Part shown: in pieces, positions 8,170 through 17,310 of the stretch
Layout: each line of letters begins with the position of its first letter
Numbering within the stretch: position 1 is the first letter of the stretch
DNA from: JAOAFX01 sp049700315
GTDB lineage: Bacteria; Hydrothermota; Tepidihabitantia; SM23-42; JAOAFX01
Direction: 5' to 3'
DNA length: 64,000 nucleotides
Assembly (NCBI GenBank): GCA_049700315.1
Contig: JBNAVN010000005.1
Location: forward strand, 1 to 64,000
Position numbers and translations under genes: made by a program
The notes under the pieces: generated by a model
Databases searched by the model: none
What the model was told of the DNA's origin: nothing
What the model saw: only the letters and a program-made list of their open reading frames with translations

Positions 8170-10695
8170 ATGAGACGTGCACTTATCATTGGTTCAATGC
8201 TGGTAAATATCCTATTTTGCCAGCAGGGATGGGTCTCATTACAGGGACCAGAAGGCGGGGCAATGCGGTATATGCTCTGGTTACCGCCTGACTACAACAA
8301 TATAATCGGATGTGCCTCAAATGGAGAATGGTTTCAATTAGAACATTCTGAAGGGTTATACTATTCCCGAAATTGTGGAAATAGATGGTATCTCTGTGAA
8401 AATGGGATTGACTGGTCTAAAGGAGGAATTCAACAGATAGATTACAACTATCTCAATCCTGATATTATTTATGCAGCACAAGGAGATTTACACACCGGTG
8501 CAGCCTATAAAACTACAGATGGCGGATTGACTTGGGTAAATATTGCACCTATTGAGGCGGACTTTAGAGCGATATACTGCTCCCGTAAAGACCCCAATGT
8601 TCTTTTAATTGGTTCAAGATGGCCGGGTATTGGGATATTTAGGAGCACTGATGGAGGAAATAGTTGGACGAATGTTAACTCAAGCATTAGATGTTATGAA
8701 TTTGCTTATGACCCGAAATGTCCAGATACTGTCTATGTGGGTGGGCCGAGTAGCTATATATGGCGGTCAGTAGATGGAGGACAAACCTGGTCTCAGATAA
8801 CGAATCTTCCTATTTCAGATATTGTGTCAGTGGCAGTTGACCCCCAGAACGGCAACATAATATATTGTATTCCTGATAATGGTACAGACCATTATGGTGT
8901 TTATCGTAGTTCAAATTTTGGCGCGACCTGGCAACAGGTACTTGCTCCTCCTGCTTCGTATGTGTTGTTTGTTCAAGTAAGGATCTCTCCGGTAAATCCG
9001 AATATTGTCTGGGCGGTTGGTTTGAGCGGTTTATATAGAAGCACTAACCGGGGGCTAAATTTTACACGAATTGCGACCTTCCCAGGAACAGGGTGGGGGA
9101 TATTACCACATCCTGCAAAGGATAGCACTGTAATTATCTCATCGGGTAATAAATTATGGCTTACAACTGACCTTGGAAACACCTGGCATGACAAGAATTT
9201 CCGGCTCCATGCCTTGTGGGCATACCCAAAACCCTTTAATACGAATCTGATTTATGCCCTTGCATATGGTGCATATTATTCAGCATTAGTTAAAACCACC
9301 AACAGAGGCAAAACCTGGACTACATTATTAGAGAAATATTGTAATCTCCCGTACAATCCAGGAACGATCTATAGTTGTTCTGATGTCCACCCTGTTGATT
9401 CAAATTGCGTAATTGTTGGGAGTAGGGCCGGTGTTCTTAGAACTACTGATGGTGGAGTTACTTGGAATTCACCAGCGGGTCTTACTAAAATGTGTGATGT
9501 CCATTTTTCTCATGCCAATTACAATCATGTCTGGGCTGCTGCAATAGATTCAGGTATTTACAAATCAATGAATAAGGGAAGTGTATTTGTGCGCACAAAT
9601 GCGCCCTACGGCGCGGATAAACCCTATGTATCACTTGCACTCCATCCTGCTGATAGTAATATCGCCCTTGCCGGGACAGCGAAGGCTAGTCAGTACGTGA
9701 ATGCTATGATGATTCGTACCTCAGACGGTGGCACAACCTGGCAAATAGTGTTCAACGCACCACCCTCTTTCTATAATTTTCAGGATATTGAATTCTCTCC
9801 ATCATCGCCAACAATTGCTTATTTTTGTGAGACCAGGAATGTATATAAGAGCACAGATGAAGGATTAACATGGAGTCTTGCTGGCTCTGTCCCTGATTAT
9901 ATATATGACCTTGAAATTGACCCGAGCAATCCGAATATATTATACGCGGGAACGAAGGAATCAGGAATCTTCCAGAGCACCGATCAGGGTGCTTCTTGGA
10001 CTTCATTTAATTTTAATTTACCCAACAATGAAGTTGTATTTGGAATCAAAATTCTTCAAGCAGGAGCCACTTCCTATATTTACTGCGGAGATACACGAGG
10101 AGTTCATGTATTAGGATCTCTTGATACATTAAAACCCTCTGTCTCCGTTATCCAGCCCAATGGGGGTGAAGTCCTGTGGAGTGGTCAGAGCTACAATATT
10201 CTCTGGAGTGCCAGTGATAATTTAAATGTTGATGGGATAGATATCTTTTACTCCACTGATGCTGGCAGTACTTATCAAGGTGTCTCATACAATGAATTGA
10301 ATGACGGTGTTTACTCCTGGACTGTGCCCAATACTCCATCAAATCAGTGTTATGTCAGGATTGATGCCTATGATTTTGCTGGAAATATGGCAACCGACCG
10401 TAGCAACAATTACTTTACCATTGGCCAGGTTGGTATTAACGAATTGAAGGGCAAGAATTTAGTCTTGAATTTAAAGGGCACAATCAATCCGATTCTGATT
10501 TTACACTCAGAAAATCCAATGGATATAGCCCTTGCCCTTTATGATTGCACCGGTGCCCGAGTTTATAGCCTAACTGAATCCAACTTCTGTGGAAAGAAAG
10601 AGATAAAATTTAATAGCCTTCCTGGTGGAGTCTATTTTTATGTGCTGACTGAAAATGGTGTTTCTCATCAGGGGAAGATTGTAGTAATAAGATAG
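8170..10695 (+). CDS. Secreted BNR/Asp-box (sortilin-like) beta-propeller protein with C-terminal sorting domain
   Basis: 841 residues. A signal peptide (MRRALIIGSMLVNILFC) is followed by at least ten Asp-box motifs of the form (S/T)xDxGxxW: STDGGNSW, SVDGGQTW, TTDLGNTW, TTDGGVTW, TSDGGTTW, STDEGLTW, STDQGASW and others. Spacing between the motifs is that of the propeller blades of VPS10/sortilin-like and photosystem-assembly-like proteins. Residues ~650-755 look like an immunoglobulin-like domain (PNGGEVLWSGQSYNILWSAS). The last ~80 residues, with LYDCTGARVYSL and LPGGVYFYVLT, are of the type IX secretion (Por) sorting kind. So the protein is probably exported and displayed or released. A good Shine-Dalgarno (GGAGG, 8161-8165) precedes the ATG. 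Ligand unknown. It is the first of three adjacent secreted repeat proteins. Confidence 0.88.
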   Translation: MRRALIIGSMLVNILFCQQGWVSLQGPEGGAMRYMLWLPPDYNNIIGCASNGEWFQLEHSEGLYYSRNCGNRWYLCENGIDWSKGGIQQIDYNYLNPDIIYAAQGDLHTGAAYKTTDGGLTWVNIAPIEADFRAIYCSRKDPNVLLIGSRWPGIGIFRSTDGGNSWTNVNSSIRCYEFAYDPKCPDTVYVGGPSSYIWRSVDGGQTWSQITNLPISDIVSVAVDPQNGNIIYCIPDNGTDHYGVYRSSNFGATWQQVLAPPASYVLFVQVRISPVNPNIVWAVGLSGLYRSTNRGLNFTRIATFPGTGWGILPHPAKDSTVIISSGNKLWLTTDLGNTWHDKNFRLHALWAYPKPFNTNLIYALAYGAYYSALVKTTNRGKTWTTLLEKYCNLPYNPGTIYSCSDVHPVDSNCVIVGSRAGVLRTTDGGVTWNSPAGLTKMCDVHFSHANYNHVWAAAIDSGIYKSMNKGSVFVRTNAPYGADKPYVSLALHPADSNIALAGTAKASQYVNAMMIRTSDGGTTWQIVFNAPPSFYNFQDIEFSPSSPTIAYFCETRNVYKSTDEGLTWSLAGSVPDYIYDLEIDPSNPNILYAGTKESGIFQSTDQGASWTSFNFNLPNNEVVFGIKILQAGATSYIYCGDTRGVHVLGSLDTLKPSVSVIQPNGGEVLWSGQSYNILWSASDNLNVDGIDIFYSTDAGSTYQGVSYNELNDGVYSWTVPNTPSNQCYVRIDAYDFAGNMATDRSNNYFTIGQVGINELKGKNLVLNLKGTINPILILHSENPMDIALALYDCTGARVYSLTESNFCGKKEIKFNSLPGGVYFYVLTENGVSHQGKIVVIR

Positions 10696-10706
10696 AGCGT
10701 ATCAAC

Positions 10707-10740
10707 CCTCTCCCCGATAACGTGTTATCTTGGGGAGAGG
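10707..10740. terminator. Long perfect-arm hairpin between two secreted-protein genes
   Basis: CCTCTCCCC (10707-10715) pairs with GGGGAGAGG (10732-10740), and inside it GATAAC pairs with GTTATC. There is no T-tract after it, so it may be a processing, stabilising or transcription-attenuating structure rather than a classical terminator. Confidence 0.6.
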
Positions 10741-10757
10741 AAAGGATAGGAGGTTAT

Positions 10758-12947
10758 GTGGTCATAATATTTATTGCTCTGGTTTCTTTTCAGGGCTTTG
10801 ATTCACTGAATGTTAAGTTCCTTGGCAACTGGCCATTTGGAGATGCATGGGCAGTTGCGATTGATTCTGCAAGGAATTTGACATATCTTGGTTCAGGAGG
10901 CGGGATTTATATTCTTGATGTCTCAGACCTCTCAAATCCAACAAAGACTTCAGAAAGGATTCATACCCGGGGAATTGTCCGGGGAGTATTTTATGAACCA
11001 GAAACCAATATCCTGTATGCAGGTTATGATAAGAGAATTTCGTGTAGTGGCGGAGGTGCGGATGATACTATTTCCGGCATTGAACTATGGAATATTCAAG
11101 ACCCGCTAAATCCTACAAAATTGAGTTCCTGCTTTATATCCGGGAATGTTTATGCAATTTCTGTGGCAAATATCCCCGCGCGCGGCAAATTTGCATTTGT
11201 TGCCTCTGGAAAGAATGGGTTGCGAATAATTGATGTTACCAATCCACTTTCACCAATAGAAGTTGGATATTTTGATACACATGGAGCACTGGATGTTTTC
11301 GTTTCAGACAGCACTGCTTATCTGGCTGATGCGGACTCGGGTTTAAGGATTATAGATATCTCTATTCCTCAAAACCCGGTAGAAATCGGACGATATCAGA
11401 CCGCAAGTGCTGCGTATGGTGTTTATGTGGCGGGTATTTACGCTTATGTCGCCGCATCCACATCAGGGCTGCGAATAATCAAAGTTTCCCAACCTAATCA
11501 TCCGATAGAAGTCGGCTATTATGATACACCGGGTTATGCAGTTCGGGTAAGTGTTGCTGACAACATTGCCTGCGTTGCAGATGAAATTGCTGGATTACGG
11601 ATAGTAGATATTTCAGCACCATTCAATCCTGTTGAAGTTGGTTATTATGTTACCCCTGATACTGTGCCGGGAATGGCAGAGGGAGTAACTATTTTTAATT
11701 CCCGTAGTTGTGCAATGGTTGCCTTTGCCAGAGCAGGATTGCGGATAATAGATATCTCAAGCCCTAACCGATATGGCGAAGAACTTGGGCACTTTCTAAC
11801 CCCATCACCTACATCCCAGATTCATGTTGCGAACAATTTTGCATATTTGGCAACAGGTAATTCCGGGTTAAAAATAATTGATGTTTCAGACCCATTTAAT
11901 CCTTTTGAAGTTGGTTCTTGTAATACCCCAAATTATGCGCTTGATGTCTTTGTTGCAAATGGATTTGCTTATATTGCGGACAATGCCTCGGGTCTCAGAA
12001 TAATTGACATTACAGATCCCTATAATCCAATTGAAGTTGGTTACTATGATACACCAAATTGGACTACAGGGGTCTTTGTAAAAGATACCTTTGCCTACCT
12101 TGCAGATGGAAATGGAGGTGGCTTGAGGATAATCAATATTTCAGACCCCCATAATCCTTATGAGATTGGAAATTGTCCAACCCACTCCTGTGCAGGGGCT
12201 GTATTTGTTTTAGATACTCTTGCCTATATTGCAGATGGGTCTGCTGGATTGACGATAATAGATATTTCAAATCCCGGTTCCCCACTTGAGATTAGCAACT
12301 GTCCTATAATGGGTTGGACGAATGATGTGGCGGTTTCAGGAGATCATGCCTATGTTGGAGTAATGGATTTTGCCCCTGGTTTCAGGATAGTTGATGTTTC
12401 TGATCCAACAAATCCTCACGAGGTTGGTTCCTATCCGACCACCGGTTTCACCTATGGTGTCGCAATTTCCAATCGCATCGCCTATGTTGCGGATGGGTAT
12501 TTTGGACTCAGGCTGATAGATATTACCAACCCATTGAATCCATATGAAATCGGGTATTATGGGACATCGGCTTGTGCAGTGGGGATCTTTGTGAACGAGT
12601 CTTCTTCAGTCTACTATCTCGCTGACCTTGATGATGGATTGCAAATTTATGGTCCCTTATCTTATATCAAAGAGAATAAAGAAAAGATTTTAAGAAGAAC
12701 CCCTCTCTCAATTTCTACTATCTTCAGAAAGAATATCAGGATAAGACTTGGAAAATCAGTCTCTTCTCCGGTGAAGGTTAATCTTTATAATATCTGTGGG
12801 CAGTGCGTATTTGAAAAAAATTATTCTATCCAGGGTTCAGAGATAATAATTAACGAGACAGATATCTCAAACCTCGGTTCGGGCATTTATTTTGTTAGAT
12901 TGAGTACAGTGCTACAAAATACAATAAAGATTATAAAAATAAAATAA
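10758..12947 (+). CDS. Secreted LVIVD-repeat protein with C-terminal sorting domain
   Basis: About 729 residues. I chose GTG 10758 because it follows AGGAGG (10748-10753); the in-frame GTG at 10722 lies inside a hairpin. A short signal peptide (VIIFIALVSFQGF) leads into about twelve repeats of ~45-50 residues with the core GLRIIDISxPxNPxEVGYY. These are LVIVD repeats, expected to fold as a beta-propeller. The C-terminal ~85 residues (VNLYNICGQCVFEKNY, SNLGSGIYFVRLST) match the type IX sorting-domain pattern. Such proteins are outer-surface or secreted; the ligand is not known. It lies 62 bp after the Asp-box protein and 16 bp before a third secreted propeller. Confidence 0.88.
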   Translation: MVIIFIALVSFQGFDSLNVKFLGNWPFGDAWAVAIDSARNLTYLGSGGGIYILDVSDLSNPTKTSERIHTRGIVRGVFYEPETNILYAGYDKRISCSGGGADDTISGIELWNIQDPLNPTKLSSCFISGNVYAISVANIPARGKFAFVASGKNGLRIIDVTNPLSPIEVGYFDTHGALDVFVSDSTAYLADADSGLRIIDISIPQNPVEIGRYQTASAAYGVYVAGIYAYVAASTSGLRIIKVSQPNHPIEVGYYDTPGYAVRVSVADNIACVADEIAGLRIVDISAPFNPVEVGYYVTPDTVPGMAEGVTIFNSRSCAMVAFARAGLRIIDISSPNRYGEELGHFLTPSPTSQIHVANNFAYLATGNSGLKIIDVSDPFNPFEVGSCNTPNYALDVFVANGFAYIADNASGLRIIDITDPYNPIEVGYYDTPNWTTGVFVKDTFAYLADGNGGGLRIINISDPHNPYEIGNCPTHSCAGAVFVLDTLAYIADGSAGLTIIDISNPGSPLEISNCPIMGWTNDVAVSGDHAYVGVMDFAPGFRIVDVSDPTNPHEVGSYPTTGFTYGVAISNRIAYVADGYFGLRLIDITNPLNPYEIGYYGTSACAVGIFVNESSSVYYLADLDDGLQIYGPLSYIKENKEKILRRTPLSISTIFRKNIRIRLGKSVSSPVKVNLYNICGQCVFEKNYSIQGSEIIINETDISNLGSGIYFVRLSTVLQNTIKIIKIK

Positions 12948-12963
12948 CTAAAAAGGGGTTATA

Positions 12964-14403
12964 ATGATTGAATTATTAATAAATTTTGTAGTATTGTTCG
13001 CATACACGCAGTTTCCTCCTGATACCATGTGGACACGAACATATGGAGGAGAATATAGTGATGGTGCATATCAGGTGCAGCCAACTATAGACAGTGGATT
13101 TATTGTTACCGGCTGGACATCCCTCACGCCTTTTGATAGAGATGTTTATTTGATAAAGACGGATGACGAAGGTATACTCCAGTGGATAAGGACAATTGGT
13201 GGAGGTGGTCATGATATTGGACGGTCAGTTGCGCAGACTTCAGATAAGGGTTATGTCATAGCTGGGGAGACCAGTTCTTACGGGGCAGGGTCTTTTGATG
13301 TCTATCTGATAAAGTTTGATTCTGCTGGAAATCTATTATGGGAAAAGACTTTTGGCAGGAGTTTTCAGGATGGTGCCCGATCAATCCAGGAACTTCCCGA
13401 TGGTGGTTTCATAATTGCTGGACTTACTGATTCTTTAGGATTTGGTGCCTTCAAAGTATATTTGTTAAAAACAGATGCACAGGGAGAAATAATATGGGAG
13501 AAGACCTATGGTGGTCAGGGCGCGTGCTGGGCCGAGGAGGTACGGCAGACCAATGATGGAGGTTATATAATCATTGGCAGGAACTACTCAAGTGGTAGCG
13601 GTGATATCTATCTGGTGAAGTGTGATTTCAATGGTGATACATTGTGGACAAAGATTTTTGGGAACAATGGTGAAGATTATGGATTTTCAGTTAGACAGAC
13701 TCCAGACAATGGGTATATAATTTGCGGTTGCACATCATCATTGGGTGCTGGTGGTTATGATATTTACTTGATTAAAACCGATTCGGCAGGCGTAAGAATT
13801 TGGGAAAAGACATTTGGTGGAGCAAATGATGATTATGGATATTCAGTAGCACTTGCTAATGATGGTTTTCTTGTTTCTGGTGCAAGTAACTCCTTGGGGC
13901 AGGGTGCATTTGATATATATCTCATTAAAACGGATAATTCTGGCAATACTTTATGGTATAAAACAATTGGTGGAATTGAGGACGAAATATCTTATTCAGC
14001 TCAGCATACCTTGGATGATGGGTGGATTATTGCTGGAACTACCCGTTCTTTTGGGTCAGGAACCCCAGGGCAACCCAATCTCTATCTCGTAAAACTTGGT
14101 TCAGAGGTTGTAGTTACAGAAGTAAAACGAGAAGAAAAAGGAGTTCTTTTATCCCTTTCACCAACATTATTTAGGGATAAACTTACACTAAAATTAACAA
14201 CAACCTTGAGAAGTCCATTACAGATAGTTCTCTATGATGCTGTTGGTAATAAGGTTTATGAGAAATACAATAATCCGGCCCCCACAATTGAATTGACGGG
14301 AAGAGGAATATCTTTACTTAAAAGTGGGATTTATTTCCTGAGTGTTTATTCAAATGGTAAAAAAATAGGAATGTTTAAGGTAATTCATCTTTCTGCTAAA
14401 TAA
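12964..14403 (+). CDS. Secreted repeat (beta-propeller) protein with C-terminal sorting domain
   Basis: 479 residues. A short hydrophobic N-terminus (MIELLINFVVLFAY) is followed by about seven repeats of ~52 residues with the pattern DIYLIKTDSxGxxxWEKTFGG ... GYxVAGxTSSxGxG. This pattern is common in exported proteins of Bacteroidetes/FCB-like bacteria and is predicted to form propeller blades. The last ~85 residues (IVLYDAVGNKVYEKYN, LLKSGIYFLSVYSNGK) are a type IX-like sorting domain. A purine-rich AAAAAGGGG precedes the ATG. It is the third gene of the cluster and shares the C-terminal domain type with its two neighbours, though the repeat families differ. No enzymatic motif is seen. Confidence 0.85.
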   Translation: MIELLINFVVLFAYTQFPPDTMWTRTYGGEYSDGAYQVQPTIDSGFIVTGWTSLTPFDRDVYLIKTDDEGILQWIRTIGGGGHDIGRSVAQTSDKGYVIAGETSSYGAGSFDVYLIKFDSAGNLLWEKTFGRSFQDGARSIQELPDGGFIIAGLTDSLGFGAFKVYLLKTDAQGEIIWEKTYGGQGACWAEEVRQTNDGGYIIIGRNYSSGSGDIYLVKCDFNGDTLWTKIFGNNGEDYGFSVRQTPDNGYIICGCTSSLGAGGYDIYLIKTDSAGVRIWEKTFGGANDDYGYSVALANDGFLVSGASNSLGQGAFDIYLIKTDNSGNTLWYKTIGGIEDEISYSAQHTLDDGWIIAGTTRSFGSGTPGQPNLYLVKLGSEVVVTEVKREEKGVLLSLSPTLFRDKLTLKLTTTLRSPLQIVLYDAVGNKVYEKYNNPAPTIELTGRGISLLKSGIYFLSVYSNGKKIGMFKVIHLSAK

Positions 14404-14577
14404 ATCTCTCATGGTTCAGCGAAGATATGATATCTTGGCTGGCGATACATAGTCAATAGCGCTATGCAACCTTCAAGTGCTCGGCATTACAAGAGAGTAA
14501 ATATAAGTTTTTAATCTGATGATTTTTTGAAGTAGTATAATCATAAAATTGCTGGGTGAACGCGGACACTTGATTTT

Positions 14578-14605
14578 TGTCGCGATTGGAAAATCGCTCC
14601 TACAG
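14578..14605 (+). repeat. Dispersed hairpin element, copy 2
   Basis: GCGATT (14582-14587), loop GGAA, AATCGC (14592-14597), then TCCTACAG. Compared with copy 1 (GCGGTT/AACCGC), a G-C pair has become an A-T pair, so the stem is preserved by a double change. Confidence 0.75.
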
Positions 14606-14644
14606 GTATGGTTATTGGGCATGAGATTAAAATCCCTACTCCTT

Positions 14645-14743
14645 AATTATTGTGAAAGGTGAAACGTGTAACGTGAAACGGATAAAACAAAAAACTACGA
14701 TTAACGAAACTGTAAAACGATATGGGCTGCGAAACCGTATGAC
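14645..14743 (+). repeat. 99-bp dispersed repeat, copy 2
   Basis: Ungapped match to 5584-5682 with about 9 mismatches by my count. As with copy 1, the hairpin element is upstream, but here about 39 bp of unrelated sequence separates the two. Confidence 0.85.
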
Positions 14744-14838
14744 CCTTAACGATATTCGGGGCGGGATACACTTTTTGATAATCAATCCTGCCGAATGAAC
14801 TTATCCATTAAAATTTTGAATTGAAATTTAAATATAAA

Positions 14839-14910
14839 AGGCGGCAGCCGGATTTGCACCGGCGAATAGCGGTTTTGCAGACCGCCGCCTTGCTACTTGG
14901 CTATGCCGCC
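14839..14910 (-). tRNA. tRNA-Cys (GCA)
   Basis: On the minus strand a full cloverleaf: acceptor GGCGGCA pairs with TGCCGCC, anticodon stem GCGGT/ACCGC around CTGCAAA gives anticodon GCA, and the T arm is GCCGG/CCGGC around TGCAAAT. The discriminator base is T, which is the cysteine identity base U73. CCA is not encoded. A TTGACA-16-TATACT promoter lies upstream. Confidence 0.95.
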
Positions 14911-14922
14911 TTAGATATGTTT

Positions 14923-14950
14923 AGTATATTTAAAAATAGAGTGATGTCAA
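14923..14950 (-). promoter_or_regulatory. Promoter of tRNA-Cys
   Basis: Minus strand TTGACA (14950-14945), 16 bp, TATACT (14928-14923). Expected transcription start lies about 6 bases upstream of the mature tRNA 5' end. Confidence 0.7.
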
Positions 14951-14961
14951 GTCAACAATTA

Positions 14962-14989
14962 TTGACATTTTTTAAAAAATAACTATAAT
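14962..14989 (+). promoter_or_regulatory. Leaderless-type promoter of murA
   Basis: Perfect TTGACA (14962-14967), 16 bp, perfect TATAAT (14984-14989), and only 6 bp to the ATG at 14996. The -35 boxes of murA and tRNA-Cys lie 11 bp apart on opposite strands. Confidence 0.85.
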
Positions 14990-14995
14990 CCATTT

Positions 14996-16258
14996 ATGGA
15001 TAGATTTGTTATAGAGGGTGGTAAAAGACTTTCTGGCGTTGTTGAAATTTCAGGTGCAAAGAATTCAGCATTACCGATCATCGCTGCATCAATACTTACT
15101 GACAAACGAGTAATCATTGAGAATGTTCCGGATGTAGTAGATGTCCATACAATGATTGAACTTATCAGGCATCTTGGTTCATCTGTTAGTTTTAAGAAAA
15201 ATATCCTTGAGATTTATACTCCGAAGATTAGAAATATTGTAGCACCATATAATATTGTCAGGAAAATGAGGGCCTCCTATTATGCACTTGGCGCGCTCAT
15301 TGCTCGTGAAAAGAAGGCAAAGGTTTCTTTGCCTGGTGGTTGTGCGATAGGTCCAAGACCTGTTGATCTGCATATCAAGGGATTAAAGGCACTTAATTGC
15401 AACATTACAATTGACCACGGTTATATACACGCCAATTGTAAGAAACTGAAAGGTAATGAAGTCAATCTTCAGGGTGCAAAAGGAACTTCGGTCGGTGCAA
15501 CAATCAATGTGATGCTTGCAGCTACTGGTGGACAGGGCACAACCATTATAAATTCTGCTGCCTGTGAACCCGAAGTTGTGGATGTAGCGAATTTTTTGAA
15601 GAAATTGGGTGTCAATATTAAGGGTGCAGGAACAAATCAGATAACAATAAGGGGCAACTGGTGCCCGTTTGAAGGGCATTACAGAATCATTCCCGACCGA
15701 ATTGAGACCGGGACATTTGTCGTAGCATCAGCAATTACTGCAGGGAATGTTACAATCAGGAATTGTCAGCCTGAACACCTTACTGCAGTGATTGATAAGA
15801 TTAAAGAAGTTGGCGCAGATGTTCAATTAAGGAATAATGAGATTGTAGTAAAAGGGAGAAAGCGGATTCTGCCAACAGATATCTTTGTTGCTCCATATCC
15901 GGGTTTTCCCACAGATATGCAGGCACAATTTATGGCATTGCTATCCATGTGCAAAGGGACAAGTACGATAAAGGAGACAATTTTTGAAAATAGGTTTATG
16001 CAGGCAGTGGAATTGAGTAGAATGGGCGCGAATATTACCCTTGAGGGTGACACTGCAGTGATCAAAGGTGTCAAGGAATTGACCGGGACTTATGTAATGG
16101 CTTCGGATTTAAGGGCTTCGGCATGTCTGGTTCTTGCTGGCTTGGCAGCCAAGGGGAAGACTTATGTTCGTCGTATATATCACCTTGATAGGGGATATGA
16201 ACAATTTGAGAGAAAATTGAGACAACTCGGTGCGCGTATAAAAAGAGAGAAAGAATGA
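14996..16258 (+). CDS. murA: UDP-N-acetylglucosamine 1-carboxyvinyltransferase MurA
   Basis: 420 residues, full family length. MurA transfers enolpyruvate from PEP to UDP-GlcNAc, the first committed step of peptidoglycan synthesis in the cytoplasm. The N-terminus has VEISGAKNSALPIIAAS with the substrate-binding KN pair. The active-site loop GGCAIGPRPVDLH carries the catalytic cysteine (C116), so the enzyme would be of the fosfomycin-sensitive cysteine type. The second half has PGFPTDMQAQFMAL and the conserved NRFMQAVEL and DLRASACLVLAGL segments. The stop overlaps the ispG start (ATGA), so both are in one operon with a leaderless-type promoter. Confidence 0.98.
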   Translation: MDRFVIEGGKRLSGVVEISGAKNSALPIIAASILTDKRVIIENVPDVVDVHTMIELIRHLGSSVSFKKNILEIYTPKIRNIVAPYNIVRKMRASYYALGALIAREKKAKVSLPGGCAIGPRPVDLHIKGLKALNCNITIDHGYIHANCKKLKGNEVNLQGAKGTSVGATINVMLAATGGQGTTIINSAACEPEVVDVANFLKKLGVNIKGAGTNQITIRGNWCPFEGHYRIIPDRIETGTFVVASAITAGNVTIRNCQPEHLTAVIDKIKEVGADVQLRNNEIVVKGRKRILPTDIFVAPYPGFPTDMQAQFMALLSMCKGTSTIKETIFENRFMQAVELSRMGANITLEGDTAVIKGVKELTGTYVMASDLRASACLVLAGLAAKGKTYVRRIYHLDRGYEQFERKLRQLGARIKREKE

Positions 16259-17310
16259 GAAAGATAAAAAGGGTTGTTAGAATCGGTAACATAAAGATTG
16301 GAGGCAAGAATCCAATTGTTGTCCAATCAATGACCAAGACCAGGACTTCAGATATCAAAAGGTCCGTTAATCAAATCAAAAGAATGGAGAAAAAGGGTTG
16401 CGAACTGGTGCGCCTTGCAGTAGTTAACAAGAGTGATGCAAATGCATTAAAGGAAATAAAAAAACAGATTGCTATTCCAATGGTTGCTGATATTCACTTT
16501 GATTACCGACTTGCACTAATGGCAATAGATGCAGGAGTAGATAAACTCCGCATCAATCCTGGCAACATAGGTGATGAATGGAAGGTGAGTGAAATAATCA
16601 AAAAGGCATCAGATTATAAAATCCCGATTCGTATTGGCATAAATACCGGTTCTCTGCCCAAAAAAATACTGTCAAAATACAAACACCCCACTTCAGACGC
16701 AGTAATTGAAACCCTTAATTCCAGTCTTGAGATCTTTTATAAAAACAACTTTTCGGATATTGTTATTTCAGCAAAATCTCCTGATGTCTGTGAAACAATT
16801 GAGGTATATGAGGCGATTCATAAGAAATTTGATTACCCTCTACATCTTGGAATAACAGAATCAGGACTTGTTTTTTCTGGTGGGATCAGAAGTGCAATTG
16901 GAATTGGTATTCTTCTGCATCAGGGTATTGGAGATACCATTCGTGTATCACTTGCTGGTGAACCAGAAAAAGAAGTTGTGGCAGGCTATGAGATTTTGAA
17001 GTCTCTGCATTTGAGAGAATATGGCCCAAAATTGATTGTCTGTCCAACCTGTGGAAGATGTGAAGTCAATTTGTTGAAGATTGCGCGTCTTGTAGAAAAA
17101 CGATTGGACCATAAGAAATATCCTCTGACCATAGCAGTAATGGGTTGTGTGGTGAATGGACCTGGTGAGGCAAAGGAGGCAGATTTTGGCATTGCCTGTG
17201 GCAAGAGAGTTGGTGCGATTTTTGCCCGGGGCAGAGAAATAAAAAGAGTAGCAGAAAAAAAACTCGTTGAAGAACTGTTTGAGGTGATAAATGAGAACAT
17301 TAATCATTGA
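16255..17310 (+). CDS. ispG: 4-hydroxy-3-methylbut-2-en-1-yl diphosphate synthase IspG (GcpE)
   Basis: 351 residues, the short bacterial form without the plant/chlamydial insert. It catalyses the reductive conversion of MEcPP to HMBPP in the MEP isoprenoid pathway. The TIM-barrel half contains PIVVQSMTKTRTSD, LVRLAV and DIHFDYRLALMAIDAGVDKLR. The C-terminal 4Fe-4S half has CPTCGRCEVNL and MGCVVNGPGEAKEADFGIA, which hold the three cluster cysteines and the conserved NGPGE. It overlaps murA by four bases and the next gene by 20 bases, so precursors for the cell wall and the lipid carrier are co-expressed. Confidence 0.98.
   Translation: MRKIKRVVRIGNIKIGGKNPIVVQSMTKTRTSDIKRSVNQIKRMEKKGCELVRLAVVNKSDANALKEIKKQIAIPMVADIHFDYRLALMAIDAGVDKLRINPGNIGDEWKVSEIIKKASDYKIPIRIGINTGSLPKKILSKYKHPTSDAVIETLNSSLEIFYKNNFSDIVISAKSPDVCETIEVYEAIHKKFDYPLHLGITESGLVFSGGIRSAIGIGILLHQGIGDTIRVSLAGEPEKEVVAGYEILKSLHLREYGPKLIVCPTCGRCEVNLLKIARLVEKRLDHKKYPLTIAVMGCVVNGPGEAKEADFGIACGKRVGAIFARGREIKRVAEKKLVEELFEVINENINH

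Larger units (their letters stand above)
14404..14838. other. Non-coding stretch with repeats between secreted-protein cluster and tRNA-Cys
   Basis: No gene found on either strand. It contains hairpin copy 2 (14578-14605) and the second copy of the 99-bp repeat (14645-14743). The remainder shows nothing recognisable. Confidence 0.7.

Noticed and set aside
10722..10757. Earlier GTG start for the LVIVD protein
   Set aside because: It lies inside a perfect hairpin and upstream of the AGGAGG site, and the signal peptide begins at the later GTG.
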